A stretch of 64,000 bases of DNA, from NCBI GenBank assembly GCA_037447655.1, contig JBBHKE010000491.1, forward strand, positions 62,001-126,000, given 5' to 3'. The stretch is from Zygnema cylindricum. Lineage: Eukaryota; Streptophyta; Zygnematophyceae; Zygnematales; Zygnemataceae. Shown one piece after another: positions 28,953 to 40,650 of the stretch. Every line of letters starts with the position of its first letter. Positions within the stretch are counted from its first letter, which is position 1. Under the pieces are notes generated by a model. The model was not told the DNA's origin. It saw only the letters and a program-made list of their open reading frames with translations, and did no database searches. The position numbers and the translations under genes are program-made.

Positions 28953-29919
28953 CTCTAGGGTGCGCACTTTCAATGGATCTGGGTTCATCTATTGGGAAGC
29001 AATGATGATGGGAGCTTTGTGTGAAAAACGATACTAGGGTATCGTCAGTGGCAAGTGAAACGTCCACTTTCGGGAACTCCCCCAGGATTTGGAGGAGTAA
29101 GGTTTTCTGCAGCAGCGACTGCTTCCGCGGAGGAGGCAGTTGATGGGGACAGTAGTGTGTCCGAAAAGGGGAAAGGGAAGGAGACACCCCTCACCCCTAT
29201 TGCCATGACACTAGGAGCGGCGGCCGTCAAGACTGTGGAGAACAATGTTTAAATGTGGGAAGACATAAACATGGCTGCCAAGAACTTCATTCTAAGGCAT
29301 CTCACTCAAGCATTGGCCACCTCTCACCTTAATATTTACAAGGCCGAGGAGTTGTGGGAAAGTTTGGTGGAGATTTATAGAGCTGGTACCATTCAGGAGC
29401 TCTAGTTGGCTGAGCAAAAGCTAGTGAGTTACACGTACAAAGGAGGAAAGATGTTAGGATTATTGCAATGATCTTTCTTGTTTGTATATGGAGATGGAAA
29501 GTGCTGGTTGGACAAGCACAATGAAAATGAAAGTAAACACTCTCATCATGAAGTTACCAGACGAGTATGAGAACTTAGTGTACCAAGTACAAGAAATGAC
29601 TGATAGTTCATGGAAGTGGAATACAGTGGTCAGGATAATACTTGTGCAGGAAAATACCATGGAGATCAAGCAAGGTGGAAAGAGCGTTCAAGCTCTAGCC
29701 GCCGAAGGGGACAGGAGGAGACCGGAACTGAAAAAACCATACAAAGGAGAAAGAGTCCAACCTGGAGGACCGAGGCCCCCAAAGGGCCTATGTCATTTTT
29801 GCAAAAAGCCAGGGCACTTTATTGCAGATTGTGCTAAGCTGGCGGAGCAAAGGCTCAAAGAGAACCAAAGAGGGGGTTCTTCCAGAGGGAGAAAAAGACA
29901 CTTTTGGTCACAAAGGTGA
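28953..29919 (+). pseudogene. gag: RE7 Gag, broken
   Basis: Pieces in three frames: RVRTFNGSGFIYWEAMMMGALCEKR (to a TAG near 29036), a Ser/Ala-rich linker to 29250, the capsid block NMAAKNFILRHLTQALA and TYKGGKM, then 29482-29919 with MEMESAGWTSTMKMKVNTLIMKLPDEYENLVYQVQ, zinc knuckle CHFCKKPGHFIADC (about 29790-29835) and a basic end. Stops near 29036, 29250 and 29405, shifts near 29455 and 29910. No intact Gag. Confidence 0.85.
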
Positions 29920-31439
29920 CAGGAGACACCGAGGACGAGTCCTCTGAGGAGGATGGGGAGCTTCTTCTTGATGAGAGTCTGGGGGAGAAGGAGATCCCTC
30001 AAAAACAAAAGTGTGCCCTTGGAGCAATTCGGGAAGCTCCACAGGAAGGATGGATCATTAACTCAAGTGCATCCTTGCATATGTGTCGTGACAAGGACCT
30101 CTTCACTAAGCTAACGAAAATCCCTACTGTAGAAATAGAGTATGGGGATGGGAGAATTGTTACTACAAATCTAGTGGGATCAGTTAACGTGAAAGTTATA
30201 GTGGGTGGTAAGACTTCTATTCCCATTTTCTCAAATGTGCTCTATATTCCTCATATGAGTAAAAATCTTGTTTCTACATCTGTGTTAGATGACAAAGAGT
30301 TTGATACTTTCACTAGAAAGGGAGTTTTTATAGCCAAGTATGGGGATGAAGTTTACTTCACTGCAGATAAGGGTAGCCAAGGAATGTTTAAGCTTAACCT
30401 GAGTAATGAAAAGAAGAATGATTACTATGTTGGTGTCCCAAAATTGATGATTTGGCATAAGCGGTTGGGGCATGTGCATTTTGATAGGTTGAGGGAGATG
30501 AAAAAGCTGGGGGTGGTAGAAGGCATTCAGTTCAGTGATAATGAAATGGTGGATGATTGTAGTGGTTGTGCCCAAGGAAAAACTCACAGACTTCTTTTTC
30601 CTAAAGCCGCCACATATAGGGGTGAATAAGTACTAGATTTGATCCACACAAATATCTGAGCAAGATTACCCTCAGTTGGAGGGAAAAGATATATGTTGAC
30701 AATCACTGATGATTGGTCTAGATACTCTAGAGTCTATTTTCTAAAAACAAAGTCAAAAACACCAACTTACTTCAAAGAATACAAAGCTTGGAGTGAGAAG
30801 TTGCATGGAACCCACATTAAGAGAATAACGAGTGATAATGGGGAAGAGTATACCTTTAACCAATTTGAGGAATACTTAAGAGATGAGGGAGTTCAACACC
30901 AAAAGAGTGTACCACATAATCCGGAACAAAATGGTGTAGCAGAACGGCTAAACCGAACACTAAGAGATAGTGTATGCACTATGTTGGCTAACAAGATAAT
31001 AGGAAAGAGATTTTGGGCAGGAGCCATGAACTGTGCCAATTACATTAAAAATAGAGTCCTCATATCAGCAGTCAAAGGTATAACACTTTATGAGAGATGG
31101 GTTGGAAGAAAACCAGATATCTCTCACCTTAAAGTTTTTGGTAGTCAAGTTTACAGTCTAGATACGGATAAGAAAAACCGAAAACTTGATGCTAAGGGAA
31201 AACCTAGATATTTTGTGGGATATGATGAGGATGTTAAGGGATATAGAGTTTATAACTTGGCAAAGCAAGATATCATTCTGGTAAAACACTTAGTTGTCAT
31301 GGATGAAGGAAAGTCAATTGACCCCTTTAAATATACTAAGAAGATAAGAATCAGGTTTGAGTCCGAGAGTGAGGAGACCTCTGTTTTTCCGGAAAAGGAC
31401 ATAGGTGACACCGTGATTGCACATTCAAGGGAGATCTAA
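29920..31439 (+). pseudogene. RE7 protease and integrase
   Basis: The frame from 29904 reads GWIINSSASLHMCRD at the protease site: the D-S-G triad is N-S-S, so protease is dead. The pre-integrase zinc region is complete (WHKRLGH, CSGCAQGK). After a TAA at 30627 the core resumes with the first catalytic Asp changed (HTNI near 30650), then ITDDWSRYSRVYFLK, ITSDNGEEYTFN and NPEQNGVAERLNRT. A 248-codon frame 30693-31439 continues through the C-terminal region to VVMDEGKSIDPFKYTKK and part of the linker. Confidence 0.88.
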
Positions 31440-33272
31440 CATTAAGAAGAGCTACCATATACCCCACATATTCCCATGGATATCGAGGAGACAGAAGAGG
31501 AGGAATCGGAACCATCTTCCATGAATAGGGGAGCTAATGAGACACTAAGGAGGAACCCAAGGCTTCCCTCTATTCCAGCTTCTGAATTTGAAAGGGGGAG
31601 AAGGAACAACAAAAGACTACAAGAGAAATAGGCGGCACATAAGGTAACTAAGCTATCACATCTTGATGAGCCTCAGTCATACTTGGAGGCAGTGAACAGT
31701 CTAGAAAAGCACAGATGGATCAGGGCCATAAATGATGAAATTACTTCCATCATGGAAGCAAATACTTGGGAAATAGCGGATTGCCCTCCAGACAGAAAAC
31801 CTATTGGGTGTAAATGGGTCTTTAAACTAAAACTAAACCCAGACAATACCATCGAAAGATATAAGGCTCGTTTGGTGATAAAGGGTTTCACCCAAAAAGA
31901 GGGGATTGACTATGAGGAGACATTTGCCCCAGTTGTTCGTTTCCCATCAGTCATGATTCTCCTCAGTCTAGCAGCAGCGGAAGACATGGAAACTCATCAG
32001 ATGGACATTAAGACCGCCTTCCTCAATGGTGAGTTAGAGGAAGAAATCTTCATGAGGCAACCAGAGGGATTTGTGGTTAATGGAGAAGAGAGTAAAGTCT
32101 GCACGCTCATAAAATCCTTATATGGACTTAAGCAGGCTCCACGATAGTATAATAAGAAATTAGATGAGTTTCTCACTGGTCTAGGATATATGTGGATCAA
32201 CTCTGACAATTCTATCTATATGTTTGAGGATGAGAATGGTGTGGTCTTTATTGCAATTTATGTGGATGATCTGCTGGTGTTAAGTAAGTCTTTGGAAAAA
32301 AATAATAAGTTGAAGAAAGATCTTAGAAGCAGATTTGACATGAAAGATTTAGGGGAGGCAAGATATATTTTGGGAATTAAAATGGAAGAGATAGGGGTAA
32401 AAAGATCATGAGACTCACTCTAAAAGAAGCGATAGGAAATATGCTTGAGAAATTTCAAATGGAGAAAGCTAATAGTTGTACCACTCCCATAGGCTTGAAA
32501 AAAGTAAGGGATGGGAGTGTAGAAGGAGGAATGATAATCTTAGATGATCAGATGAGTCCAAAGGAGAGAGAGTTTATAAAGTCTATTCTTTACAGACAGG
32601 TCGTAGGAAGTTTGATCTACTTTCTGAACTCTACAAGGCCAGACATAGCGACAGCACTAAGAGTCCTCTGTAGAAGTCTCAATGATCCTAGAAAGAGAGA
32701 TTGGTAGGCAGCCAAGAGAGTCATGAGATATCTGGTTGGAACCAGAGAATTATGGTTGCATTTGGGAGGGGAGCATACTGATATCACCACTTGGAGTGAT
32801 GCCAGTTATGTGGATGCACCTTTGAGAAGATGCACTTCTGGATATGTTTTGTATGTGGGGGAAGGTGCTTCCTGTTGGAGCAGTAAGCAACAAAAGGTGG
32901 TCGCTCAGTCTACTATAAAGGCTGAGTATATGGCGTCTTGTTCTGCTCTAAAAGAACTAATGTGGGTGAAGTCATTATTGCAAGAACAGGGATATATGAA
33001 GGATGGAGTGCATGAAACCTTTTGTGATAATCAAGTTGCAATCGCAATTTAAGCCAATCCCAAAACACCATTTCAAAGCAAAACATATGGACATAAGATA
33101 AAGCTTCGTAAGAGAAAAAGTTGAAAAAAAAAATTAAATCTTGTGTATAGACCTGATGAAGAAATGGTGGCTGACATGATGACCAAACCTATGCCCTCTC
33201 CTAAATTAAAATATTGTCGGGAAAAATGCGGGTTGAAAGAAAAATTAAAATATGACTAGAAAATAAGGGGAG
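31440..33272 (+). pseudogene. RE7 reverse transcriptase and RNase H
   Basis: RT starts in the 31683-32147 frame ([62 protein letters not shown], then TAG in place of Gln). It continues 32190-32411 with FIAIYVDDLLVLSKS (YVDD intact), shifts to 32408-32707 (VVGSLIYFLNSTRPDIATAL, TAG for Glu), and RNase H at 32723-33052 has TTWSDASYVDAP and STIKAEYMAS. It ends past a TAA near 33052 with KPMPSPKLKYCREKCGL. Some substitutions to TAG fit C-to-T decay. Confidence 0.88.
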
Positions 33273-34307
33273 TGTTGAAATTTATAGATTTCTAGAGCAT
33301 TTTCTAGGTTCAAATATGTTTGTATAAAAGGAAAAGAAAAGGATTGACAGCCTGCCTCCACCTCCGCTCTCTAGCCCCCATACTTGTTGTAGTCTCTGAA
33401 GGTTAGAGAGGGTGGTTGATCCATGGCTGCCTTAGTTCAACAGGCGGCTATTTTTATTAGGTTACTAAAAATATACTTGACGAACAAGAGATTTGATCGC
33501 GGTACCTACAGTTCGTCAAGTTGGCCGGTAGCGGTCAGCTTTATCCTAATAGACTAAAACCAATGCTAAGTGTTATGGTATGTGATAGATGTATATATAG
33601 TTCGGGTGAATTAAATCCATTTAACTACAACTGTTTACAGCGTACATAGATTTAGTTTTAGAAAGTACGTCGTACGATAGTAATTCAAAACGGATACCAC
33701 GCATTTTGTTTCGACAACGAAACAAATGCTGCACAAGTATTTATTACGGCTAAGATTGCGTTTCGCATAAAATCCAACGGCGGACATCATCGCCGAAATC
33801 CCGGAGTGGTCACTTTGGCGTTTTGTGACGTGGCATGACCTGGAGCCACGAGGAAAGATGACATTCGGTCATAGGAATTCCAAGGAACGTACGGACAAGT
33901 GAAATGCTGACACGCGTCCGCTTAATAGCCTTGTCGTACATAGGCCGTTCAAAAGGTACACCGGCAATAGTACTTTTTGTACGGTACAGTAATCTGATTG
34001 GTCCGTACTTCAATAGATAAAAGTTATTAGAGAGAATCAAGACTTAGAAAATTTTGGTAGGTAGTCACTTCTCCCTTTGAGAGTTTGTACAAATTGGCAT
34101 TTTTACTGCCTCATAACTTATCGTCTGGTTGGGCGTTTTAAGAGAATCTTTTTCCTACGGACTCAGAGGAGTCCAAGCTGCACACGGGTGCATTCACATT
34201 GTCAGCTTCATTACTTGGCCAGCAGTGGCTGTGGGTTAAAGTGGGTTAGTTAACAACTATCTAGAGGCTTCCTGTATTCTTAGTCCAATGGAGGACACAG
34301 AATTGCA
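33273..34307 (+). repeat. RE7 3' LTR, 1035 bp
   Basis: Partner of 27904-28937, with the intact terminal ATGGAGGACACAGAATTGCA. The TATA region reads TGTACAAATT instead of TGTATAAATT. Confidence 0.93.
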
Positions 34308-34312
34308 CAAGG

Positions 34313-34819
34313 GAATTGTGGTTGCATTTGGGAGGGGAACACACTAACACCAGAACTTGGAGTGATGCCAGTTATAGAGATGTGCCTTTAAGGTGGTATA
34401 CGATTGGATATGTGTTGCAAATTCGATCTAGTGCATGTTGTTGGAGTAGCAAGCAACAAAAAGTAGTTGCTCAGTCCACTATGGAGGCTGAATACAAGGC
34501 TTCTTGTGCTGCTACCAAAGAATTAATGTGGGTGAAATCTCTTCTTGAAAAACTTGGGTTCATGAAGATAGGAACTTAGAATGTTTTTTGTGATAATCAA
34601 GCTGCTATCTCTATCTCAGCTAATCCGAAACATCACTTCAAAGCTAACCATATGGATATTAGACAAAGCTTTGTCAAAGAGATGGCTGAAAATAAAATCA
34701 TTAAACTGGTTGTTAAAACTACTAAAGAAATGATTGCAGACATGATGACAAAACTAGTACCTTCCCCTAAGTTGATTTATTGTAGAGAAAACTGTGGATT
34801 AAAAATGAAAAGTGACTAA
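34313..34819 (+). pseudogene. RE6 RNase H, rear part
   Basis: Continues RE6 after RE7: WLHLGGEHTNTRTWSDASYRDVP (catalytic Asp in WSDAS), SSKQQKVVAQSTMEAEYKASCAATKELMWVKSLL, a stop at 34577, then FCDNQAAISISANPKHHFKANHMDIRQSFVKE and LVPSPKLIYCRENCGL to the stop at 34817. Polypurine tract ATTAAGGGGAG precedes the LTR at 34833. Confidence 0.87.
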
Positions 34820-34832
34820 GAATTAAGGGGAG

Positions 34833-35730
34833 TGTTAAAAAGAGGTAATTAATAGTTCACTTCTATAGTTTAGTTAGAATGTAAAGAGAGAGAAAGAGAG
34901 AACCAAAGGCACGCCATGGCTGCTGCGTCATTTAGGAGGGAGAATGAAATAGAAGGTACTTTACTATTTGTAGCAAAATACTGCCTCAAGCCGCATTTAA
35001 ACCGTGGTCTACGGAATACTACTTAGACACTAGCATTATCTATTAAGGCACTAACGAAACGATATACGTATTACGTTTCACGCATATTTATCTATTTGTT
35101 AAACGGGCTAATTTGTAGCAGACTAACGAAAACACGATTAATTAATTCATACATGGAAGCAATCGAAGCTGCATAAATACAAATGATCGGACAGCCACAA
35201 TTACAGCCGCCACCCGCAATAAACTTTCGGCTGCCTTTGGGGATAGTGTCACGCGACGCCACGTGGAACCATACTATTGAATATCAGAGAAGATGGGAGG
35301 AGGAACCATGGCTCCCGTTTTGATAAGCGTCACTTTGAAAGCCATGTCGTACAATGGTCGTACAATAAGTACATCGCCTAATGTACCTTCTTGTACTATA
35401 TAGTGTTTCTATTGGACTAGGGTTCAGTAGTAGGCAGTCGTAAGTAGGCAGACCAGGACTTAGTGAAATTTAGGTACCTCTCTCTAAGAGAGCTTGTAAC
35501 TATAAAGGTCATCTTTGACCAACCATAACTTAATGCTCAAGGGAGCAAATTCAGTGATTCTTTTTGCGTTTGACTCAAGGGAGTCTTGTCCTCATAGGGG
35601 TGAGGGTGGTCAATATATTTGTGTGCCAGGGCGGCGCTTATTCAGCAGGAAATTAGAAGAGGCAAATATTATCCTACAAGCTATACATAGGCTGCTCATT
35701 CTCTAGGTCAATGGAGACGACAGAATTGCA
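34833..35730 (+). repeat. RE6 3' LTR, 898 bp
   Basis: Partner of 23086-23984. tRNA-like block at 34988-35056, hairpin 3 intact near 35591-35606, last 20 bases start ATGGAGACGACAG. Followed by the duplication GCAGC. Confidence 0.92.
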
Positions 35731-35735
35731 GCAGC

Positions 35736-36166
35736 CAAAGGTCCTTCTATTATACACTAGTAGGCAACAAAGTTTTCAATCGATGTGAAACGCCTAACTT
35801 TGATCTTACCTCATAAATGCTCTGCCCGTCCATTGGGCCTGTACTAAAATCCTACTGACAGCTAATAGCAAGATCTACCAGACAATCCCAAAGGTTGCGT
35901 GTCGTTCCACATTGTACCCATTTGCTAGAGCTAGATAGAACGGATGCCAAGTAATGGAGCCAACAACTTTGCACTGGACTAACTCCGCCGTTTGACCTCC
36001 GTTTAAGGTGAACTAAAGTGCGTAGTGCTCTAAGGTGAAAATACAAAGATCTAATTTGGCTGGTTGTCCTCCCTTTCTCTGTACGCTGGCATCCGTACGA
36101 GGTGGGATGAGGCCGCAGAACTTGAAGGAGTGCAAATGTGCAGAAGATGCACACGAGCTTAACAGT
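35736..36166. other. Unassigned, host sequence right of RE6
   Basis: Continuation of 23085. No conserved protein blocks in six frames; nothing recognised. Confidence 0.4.
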
Positions 36167-36371
36167 TGTTGAGCGTGTCAAGGAACCGTGAGGTTTGGGT
36201 AAGAGGTTCGAGGATGTGTGCAGAAGAAACCTGCATTCCACCCCAAATGTTGATGCTCCTGCGCATCCGTGACAATGCCCTTCTCTATTCCTTCCCCCCC
36301 ATGGATAATGCATAGGTGATGATAAGGAATTGAGTGAAAAAGAAAAAGTATCCCGTACCCCCCCCCCCCCA
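36167..36371 (-). repeat. GY1 3' LTR (probable), 205 bp
   Basis: Minus sense: starts TGGGGG, ends CTCAACA; the purine-rich AAGAGAGGGGGGGGG tract at about 36394-36380 lies just upstream as a polypurine tract should. A second copy is at 22121-22322. An LTR this short is unusual for Ty3/gypsy; the 5' LTR would confirm it. Confidence 0.6.
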
Positions 36372-36420
36372 GATTCCCCCCCCCTCTCTTAGTCGCGCTT
36401 GACTGAGAGGATGAGATAAA

Positions 36421-36645
36421 TTAGCTGCCAAATTCGCAGTCCTTATAGAACCACGGATTTGCGGGTTGAGAGCGTGGCTCCTTATTTAGCGGTAGGCAGC
36501 AGTCATGCCACCCTTGGTGACAGTATTCACACATCAACAGGTTGTCGGGTACGGAGGACACATCGCATGCAGAGGAACAAGAGGGCGGTATGCAAAGTAA
36601 GTGAGGTGGATAGTGGGTTCGTCCTCTATCCTTCGTAGATGGCAA
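36421..36645 (-). pseudogene. GY1 C-terminal PHD-type zinc finger
   Basis: CSSACDVSSVPDNLLMCEYC, then HQGWHDCCL and NPWFYKDCE, give the C-x3-C, MCEYC, WHxxC and W-F-x-x-D-C pattern of a Cys4-His-Cys3 PHD finger, with the usual hydrophobic L-M before the second Cys pair and Trp-His before the sixth ligand. One of the last two Cys is replaced or shifted. PHD fingers read histone H3 tails; at the end of an integrase they could steer insertion, as chromodomains do in chromoviruses (inference). The frame ends in TAA at 36421, about 50 bases before the LTR. Confidence 0.75.
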
Positions 36646-37800
36646 GGGGCCACATTGATATGATTTTCTTTAATTTCGCGGTCATCTTTCCCTTTCAAGA
36701 TAAGAACCCTTTTGTTAGAGACCTCCACTACTTTCAGAATCACTCATCTGGCCGAGATGTGCAAAGTATCCTTCTTTTGTTGCATGCGATACAAAAAATC
36801 CCCGGGCACGAATCGCCGTTGCCGAGGGAAATAATTACCGCTCCGGCGTTGGGAATACAAAAGCTGATCCTTGTGTTGAGCAGCCTGTAAATTGCCCATA
36901 ACCACAGGTATATCCCGGTGAATTACCTTGGCCCTGTCGCCAATTTGTTTCTCTGCTGTCCCCCGGTTGTCCATCTTCGGAACCACAACCGCCTGAGCGA
37001 ATACAGCTCCACGTAGGATGGGATGTCGGCCGAAGAGAATGAAGTAAGGGCTATAGGAGTGGAGAGATACCTGCCAGCTGAACATGTATCCTATGGCAAT
37101 CCAAGGCATCCGTCTGTCCCATTCCCCCAAATCCTCTTCCACTGCATATTTACGTAGTGACTGCTTCACTATTTGTACGCACTTCTCGGCCAAGCCGTCG
37201 GCTTAGGGGTGGTCTCGGCTGGTCAACCGGTGGTCAATGAGGCCCTTCTCCAAAATGTTAAAGAATTCTCCGGCAAATTTGGACCCCTGATCCATCAAAA
37301 ATTCGGCAGCTTGTCCAAATTGGGACAACACTCTCTACAAGAATGCATATGCGATTGCTTTAGACTCCTTTCGGGGCAAAACCACCAATTCTATCCATTT
37401 GGAGAAATGTTGAATCATTACCAGAACAAAACGATTTCCCCTGCGGCTGGTTGGAAGTGGTCCCAATAGACCCAGTGACCATCTGTAAAACATCCCTTGG
37501 ATAGGGTGTGAGTGAAGTTCCCTTCCACCCTTTCTGTCAAAGACAGCTTTCACTCGGTCACAAGAAGGGCACGTGTGCACCACGTGGTTCACTTGGGCTC
37601 GCAAACCATGCCACCAGTACGACCCTGTGACCAGTGAGGCGGTCCGTTTCTGTCCGAAGTGCCCACATTGCTGGTGAAGAGAAACAATGAGGGTTTCTTG
37701 ATATGCCAAAGGAGGAACCACTTTCCTCGTCACATCGGCCCATTTTCGGAGAAAAATGCCTCGATCCCATTCATACGCCGCCATTTCGGTCTGAACACGG
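36534..37800 (-). pseudogene. GY1 integrase
   Basis: Frame 37784-37335: zinc finger with LHQQCGHFG (His pair) and CPSC (Cys pair), then the core start where the first catalytic Asp reads Gly (RWSLGLLGPL). The second block LMDQGSKFAGEF (about 37290-37255) keeps its Asp; a TAG interrupts RDHP-ADGLAEK near 37205. Frame 37193-36744 carries EKCVQIVKQSLRKYAVE, WIAIGY and SPYFILFGRHP. The frame 36743-36534 adds an SH3-like tail, VLKVVEVSNKRVLILKGKD to INVAPCHL, before the PHD finger in another frame. Inactive. Confidence 0.86.
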
Positions 37801-37829
37801 GAGAAGTGAATTTTGGCTAAGTGGGGAAG

Positions 37830-38642
37830 AGAGGAGCCTTTCAGGATGGACTAAAGGGAATCGGTATAATTCCAAATATCCTTGCAGCCGGCTCCAATGG
37901 GAGCCTGCCCCTCGACTTATGCTGCAAAAGTTGACAATTCCCCTTCAACACGAGGCAGCCAAATGAAGGCAAAGGAAGCCCGGATAAGTCCCACGCTAAG
38001 CTCCAAGTCTTCATCGTGTGTAGCGCCGGAAGAGTCTCTGGTGGAAGGGTATGGATTCTTCCTGATTCTGCATTCCCATGAATCTCCCCTGCTCGGTGGA
38101 TGATGTTGAAATCGTATTCCTGCAAGATGAGAACCCCTCTGGCCAGCTTGCGAGTCAACTTACTGTTCTCCATTATCCATTTGAGGGGCTGGTGATCTGT
38201 AAAAAAGGTGAAGTGTACTCTATGGAGGTAAGGATTGAAATGATGGATTGCCCATAGTGCAGCGAGTAATTCCCCTTGATAACTGCAATAATTCCCCTCA
38301 GCTCTGTTATTGTTCTAGCTTCCGTATGCCACTACATACTCCGCCCCTGCATTGTCTAATTGAGCCACCACTACTCGAAATCCGAACCTGCTCCAATCAG
38401 TATAAAGGAGGAAAGGTCATGGGTGACTGTGCATCCGGAGCACAAGATGCTGCTTGAGGAAATCTTTCAGGAATCGGAAAGCGATCTGGTGTTCTTCAGC
38501 CCAGTGCCGCTTCTGGTCCTTTCGCAATAACTGATTCAATGGGAAGGCGTGGCTATTGAATTCGAGAATAAACCTTTGGTAATAGTTGGCCAGTCCCAGA
38601 AAAGTGCGAAAGGTCGAAATGTCCTGCGGGGGTCAAAGGGCG
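37830..38642 (-). pseudogene. GY1 RNase H and RT connection
   Basis: Minus sense reads TFLGLANYYQRFILEFNSHA, LLRKDQKRHWAEEHQIAF, FLLYTDWSRFGFRVVVAQLD (RNase H first Asp in YTDWS, near 38400), AEGNYCSYQGELLAALWAIH (Glu), and TDHQPLKWIMENSKLTRKLA with EYDFNIIHRAGEIHGNAE. This is the Ty3/gypsy type RNase H. Stops include a TGA near 38429 and a TAG near 38320. The join to RT is interrupted by the solo LTR at 38648. Confidence 0.85.
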
Positions 38643-38647
38643 TCAAG

Positions 38648-39833
38648 TGAAACTCTGAGACCTCCATTGGCCCTCAGAGTATGCAGATCCAAAAGAAGAT
38701 AATCTAGATAGTGCCGACTCGAAGTTGATATAAACCCAAGTGACTGACCCCTTGACAGTCAAAACCCCAATTTAGATTCACCCCTGTGAAATAACACTTT
38801 CTGTGTGCTCAGTTCCACCACAGAATGCAAAGTTAGAATATGAGATTTGGACACATTCACCCACTTTGACTTTCCCTTAGAAATGCAGCCACCCTGGCAG
38901 ACAAAAAACTCTGGCGGACTACACCCCTGTGTAGCGTGGACTCCTCTAAGTCAGCAGCAAAAACAATCACTGAAAATGGTCAAGTAAATTGATTGTTATG
39001 GCTGGCCAAAGTTTGCCATTTATACAAGGTGCTCTCTGGGAGAGGGGCCGCTACCACCTAAATTTTCTAAGTCCTATCTCTCTCTAAAACTTTATCTACT
39101 GACGTACGGCACCAATCGAATTACTGTGTCGTACATAAAAGTACAGGTGCCGATGTACTTTCTGTACGGCCATCGTACGACATGGCCAAAATGTCGACAC
39201 ATATCATATCCGGATTTGTTCTCGTAATCTTCGAAGTTGCCACGATCCAATGTCATTGTACCACGTGTCATCCTACGTGGCGATGACCGCAAACCGCCGC
39301 GATTCTCTTCCGCGATCTGGGCATCCTTCCCGGCCATACGATTAAAACTAGATTTTAATCGTAGCCGTCATAGATACTTGCGCGGTATTTGTTTCGCTAT
39401 CGAAACGAAATGCGCGATATCTGTTTCTTTTTTGTACCTTACTCCGTACTCTACATTAATGAATCTATGCATCCCGAGTAAAGTTTCAGTTGAATGAATT
39501 AGTCTACGTGTAAGCCTATATATAATTATCAAACTATATATCATTTAACAACAGTCTAAAGTAAACGGTTAAGGCTAACGTCTAATTTGACTGTCGGCAG
39601 GTACTCGGATCAAATCTCCGGTTCGTCATATATTTTAGGTAACTCTATCAAGACTTGCCTTCCTCTCCTCTTTGGACAGCCTAGGCAACCATGGATCTAA
39701 CTCCTCCTCAAGTCTTCAGTGACTGCGACAAGTCTGGGGACTTGAGTGAAGATTTAGAGGCAAGCTGTCAGTGTCTCTTCTTTTGTCTTTTATTTTACAA
39801 TCTCTAGACCTAGAAAATACTTAAATTTCAACA
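38648..39833 (-). repeat. Solo LTR of RE1-like family, 1186 bp, inside GY1
   Basis: TGAAACTCTGAG at 38648, TTTCAACA ending at 39833, perfect duplication TCAAG at 38643-38647 and 39834-39838, no interior: the product of LTR-LTR recombination. It carries GTAC at 39104, 39131, 39141, 39155, 39164 and 39175 and hairpins (sense) GACT-TAGAGG-AGTC, CTACAC-AGGG-GTGTAG (38934-38919) and GCC-AGGGT-GGC. The gag start ATGGAGGTCTCAG is preserved. Confidence 0.92.
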
Positions 39834-39838
39834 TCAAG

Positions 39839-40650
39839 GGCTGCCACCTTAACCATGTGGGGACCCACTGTTTAGGAGTCACCTCATGACCCACATAAAT
39901 GATTTTTTGCACCATTAAGATGCCCTTCCCTGGATGGCACTTCAAGGCCGTCGCTTGAAGAGCCCAGAGAACGATCTGTATATGCTCCAAGTGTTCCTCG
40001 AATGTCTTGGAAAAAATAATCGCATCATGGATGTAACACGGTGCGCAATCGATTCACAAGAGGGCCTCGTGCATGGCCTGTTCGAATTTGGGAGGTGCAT
40101 TTTTGAGGCCAAATGGCATGTATAGCCATTCATACAACCTAGATCTTGCCCAAAAAGTCGTCCTCTCGCGATGCTTTGGCTCCATTGTAATCTGGTGGAA
40201 TCCATTCTTCATGTCCAACGTGGAGTAAATGGTGGCCCCAGCCAGAGAGTGGAAGATTTTTTCAGGAGTAGGCATGCGATAACGGTCGGAGACAGTTGCT
40301 GCGTTGAGCATCTGATAATCCCCACACATCCAGAAATCTACAGTTTTCCCAAATAAGTCTTTCTTTGGTAGGAGCACTATTGGAGAGGCAAACCCATGTA
40401 GCCGTGTACTTCGTGCACCAACCTCGCGTCCACAAAAGTCTTTACCTTTGCGGTGATGAACTCCTTCTCTTTGAAGTTGAGAGGGTACTGCTTCTGCTAA
40501 ACAGTCCCCCTATTGTCGGTCAAGTCAATGCAAAAAGGGGTCCCCTTATAGATCCCTACATCTGTGTCATACCAAGATAACACTTGCCTTTTCTCCTCTA
40601 ACAGCCTGGATTGCCGCGCTTTCTGCTGTGGGTCTAGCTATTCCCCTAGA
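39839..40650 (-). pseudogene. GY1 reverse transcriptase
   Basis: Frame 40377-40054: LLPKKDLFGKTVDFWMCGDYQMLNAATV, ATIYSTLDMKNGFHQITM (first catalytic Asp in STLDMKNGFHQ), and MPFGLKNAPPKFEQAMHEALL. After a stop the catalytic box reads CYIHDAIIFSKTFEEHLEHI (about 40040-39985): the first Asp of the Y-x-D-D motif is His, so it is inactive. KCHPGKGILMVQKIIYVGHEVT follows to the TCAAG where the solo LTR inserted. Ty3/gypsy RT type. Confidence 0.88.

Larger units (their letters stand above)
27904..34307 (+). mobile_element. RE7: complete copia element nested in RE6
   Basis: LTRs 27904-28937 (1034 bp) and 33273-34307 (1035 bp), perfect duplication CAAGG at 27899-27903 and 34308-34312, polypurine tract AAATAAGGGGAG just before 33273. 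Interior in gag-PR-IN-RT-RNase H order with all domains present but about a dozen stops or shifts. It interrupts RE6 RNase H, which resumes at 34313 with the WLHLGGEHT block, so it is younger than RE6. Confidence 0.95.
23086..35730 (+). mobile_element. RE6: complete copia element carrying RE7
   Basis: LTRs 23086-23984 (899 bp) and 34833-35730 (898 bp) are close copies, with GCAGC duplicated at 23081-23085 and 35731-35735. Between them: gag, protease, integrase, RT, and, after the nested RE7 (27904-34307, TSD CAAGG), the RNase H end and polypurine tract. Gag, protease and integrase lie in one frame broken only by three TAG codons, so this is one of the better-kept copies. Confidence 0.93.

Noticed and set aside
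36358-36394. C runs as G-quadruplex regulatory sites
   Set aside because: They sit exactly where the polypurine tract and LTR start of GY1 belong; a quadruplex role cannot be judged.
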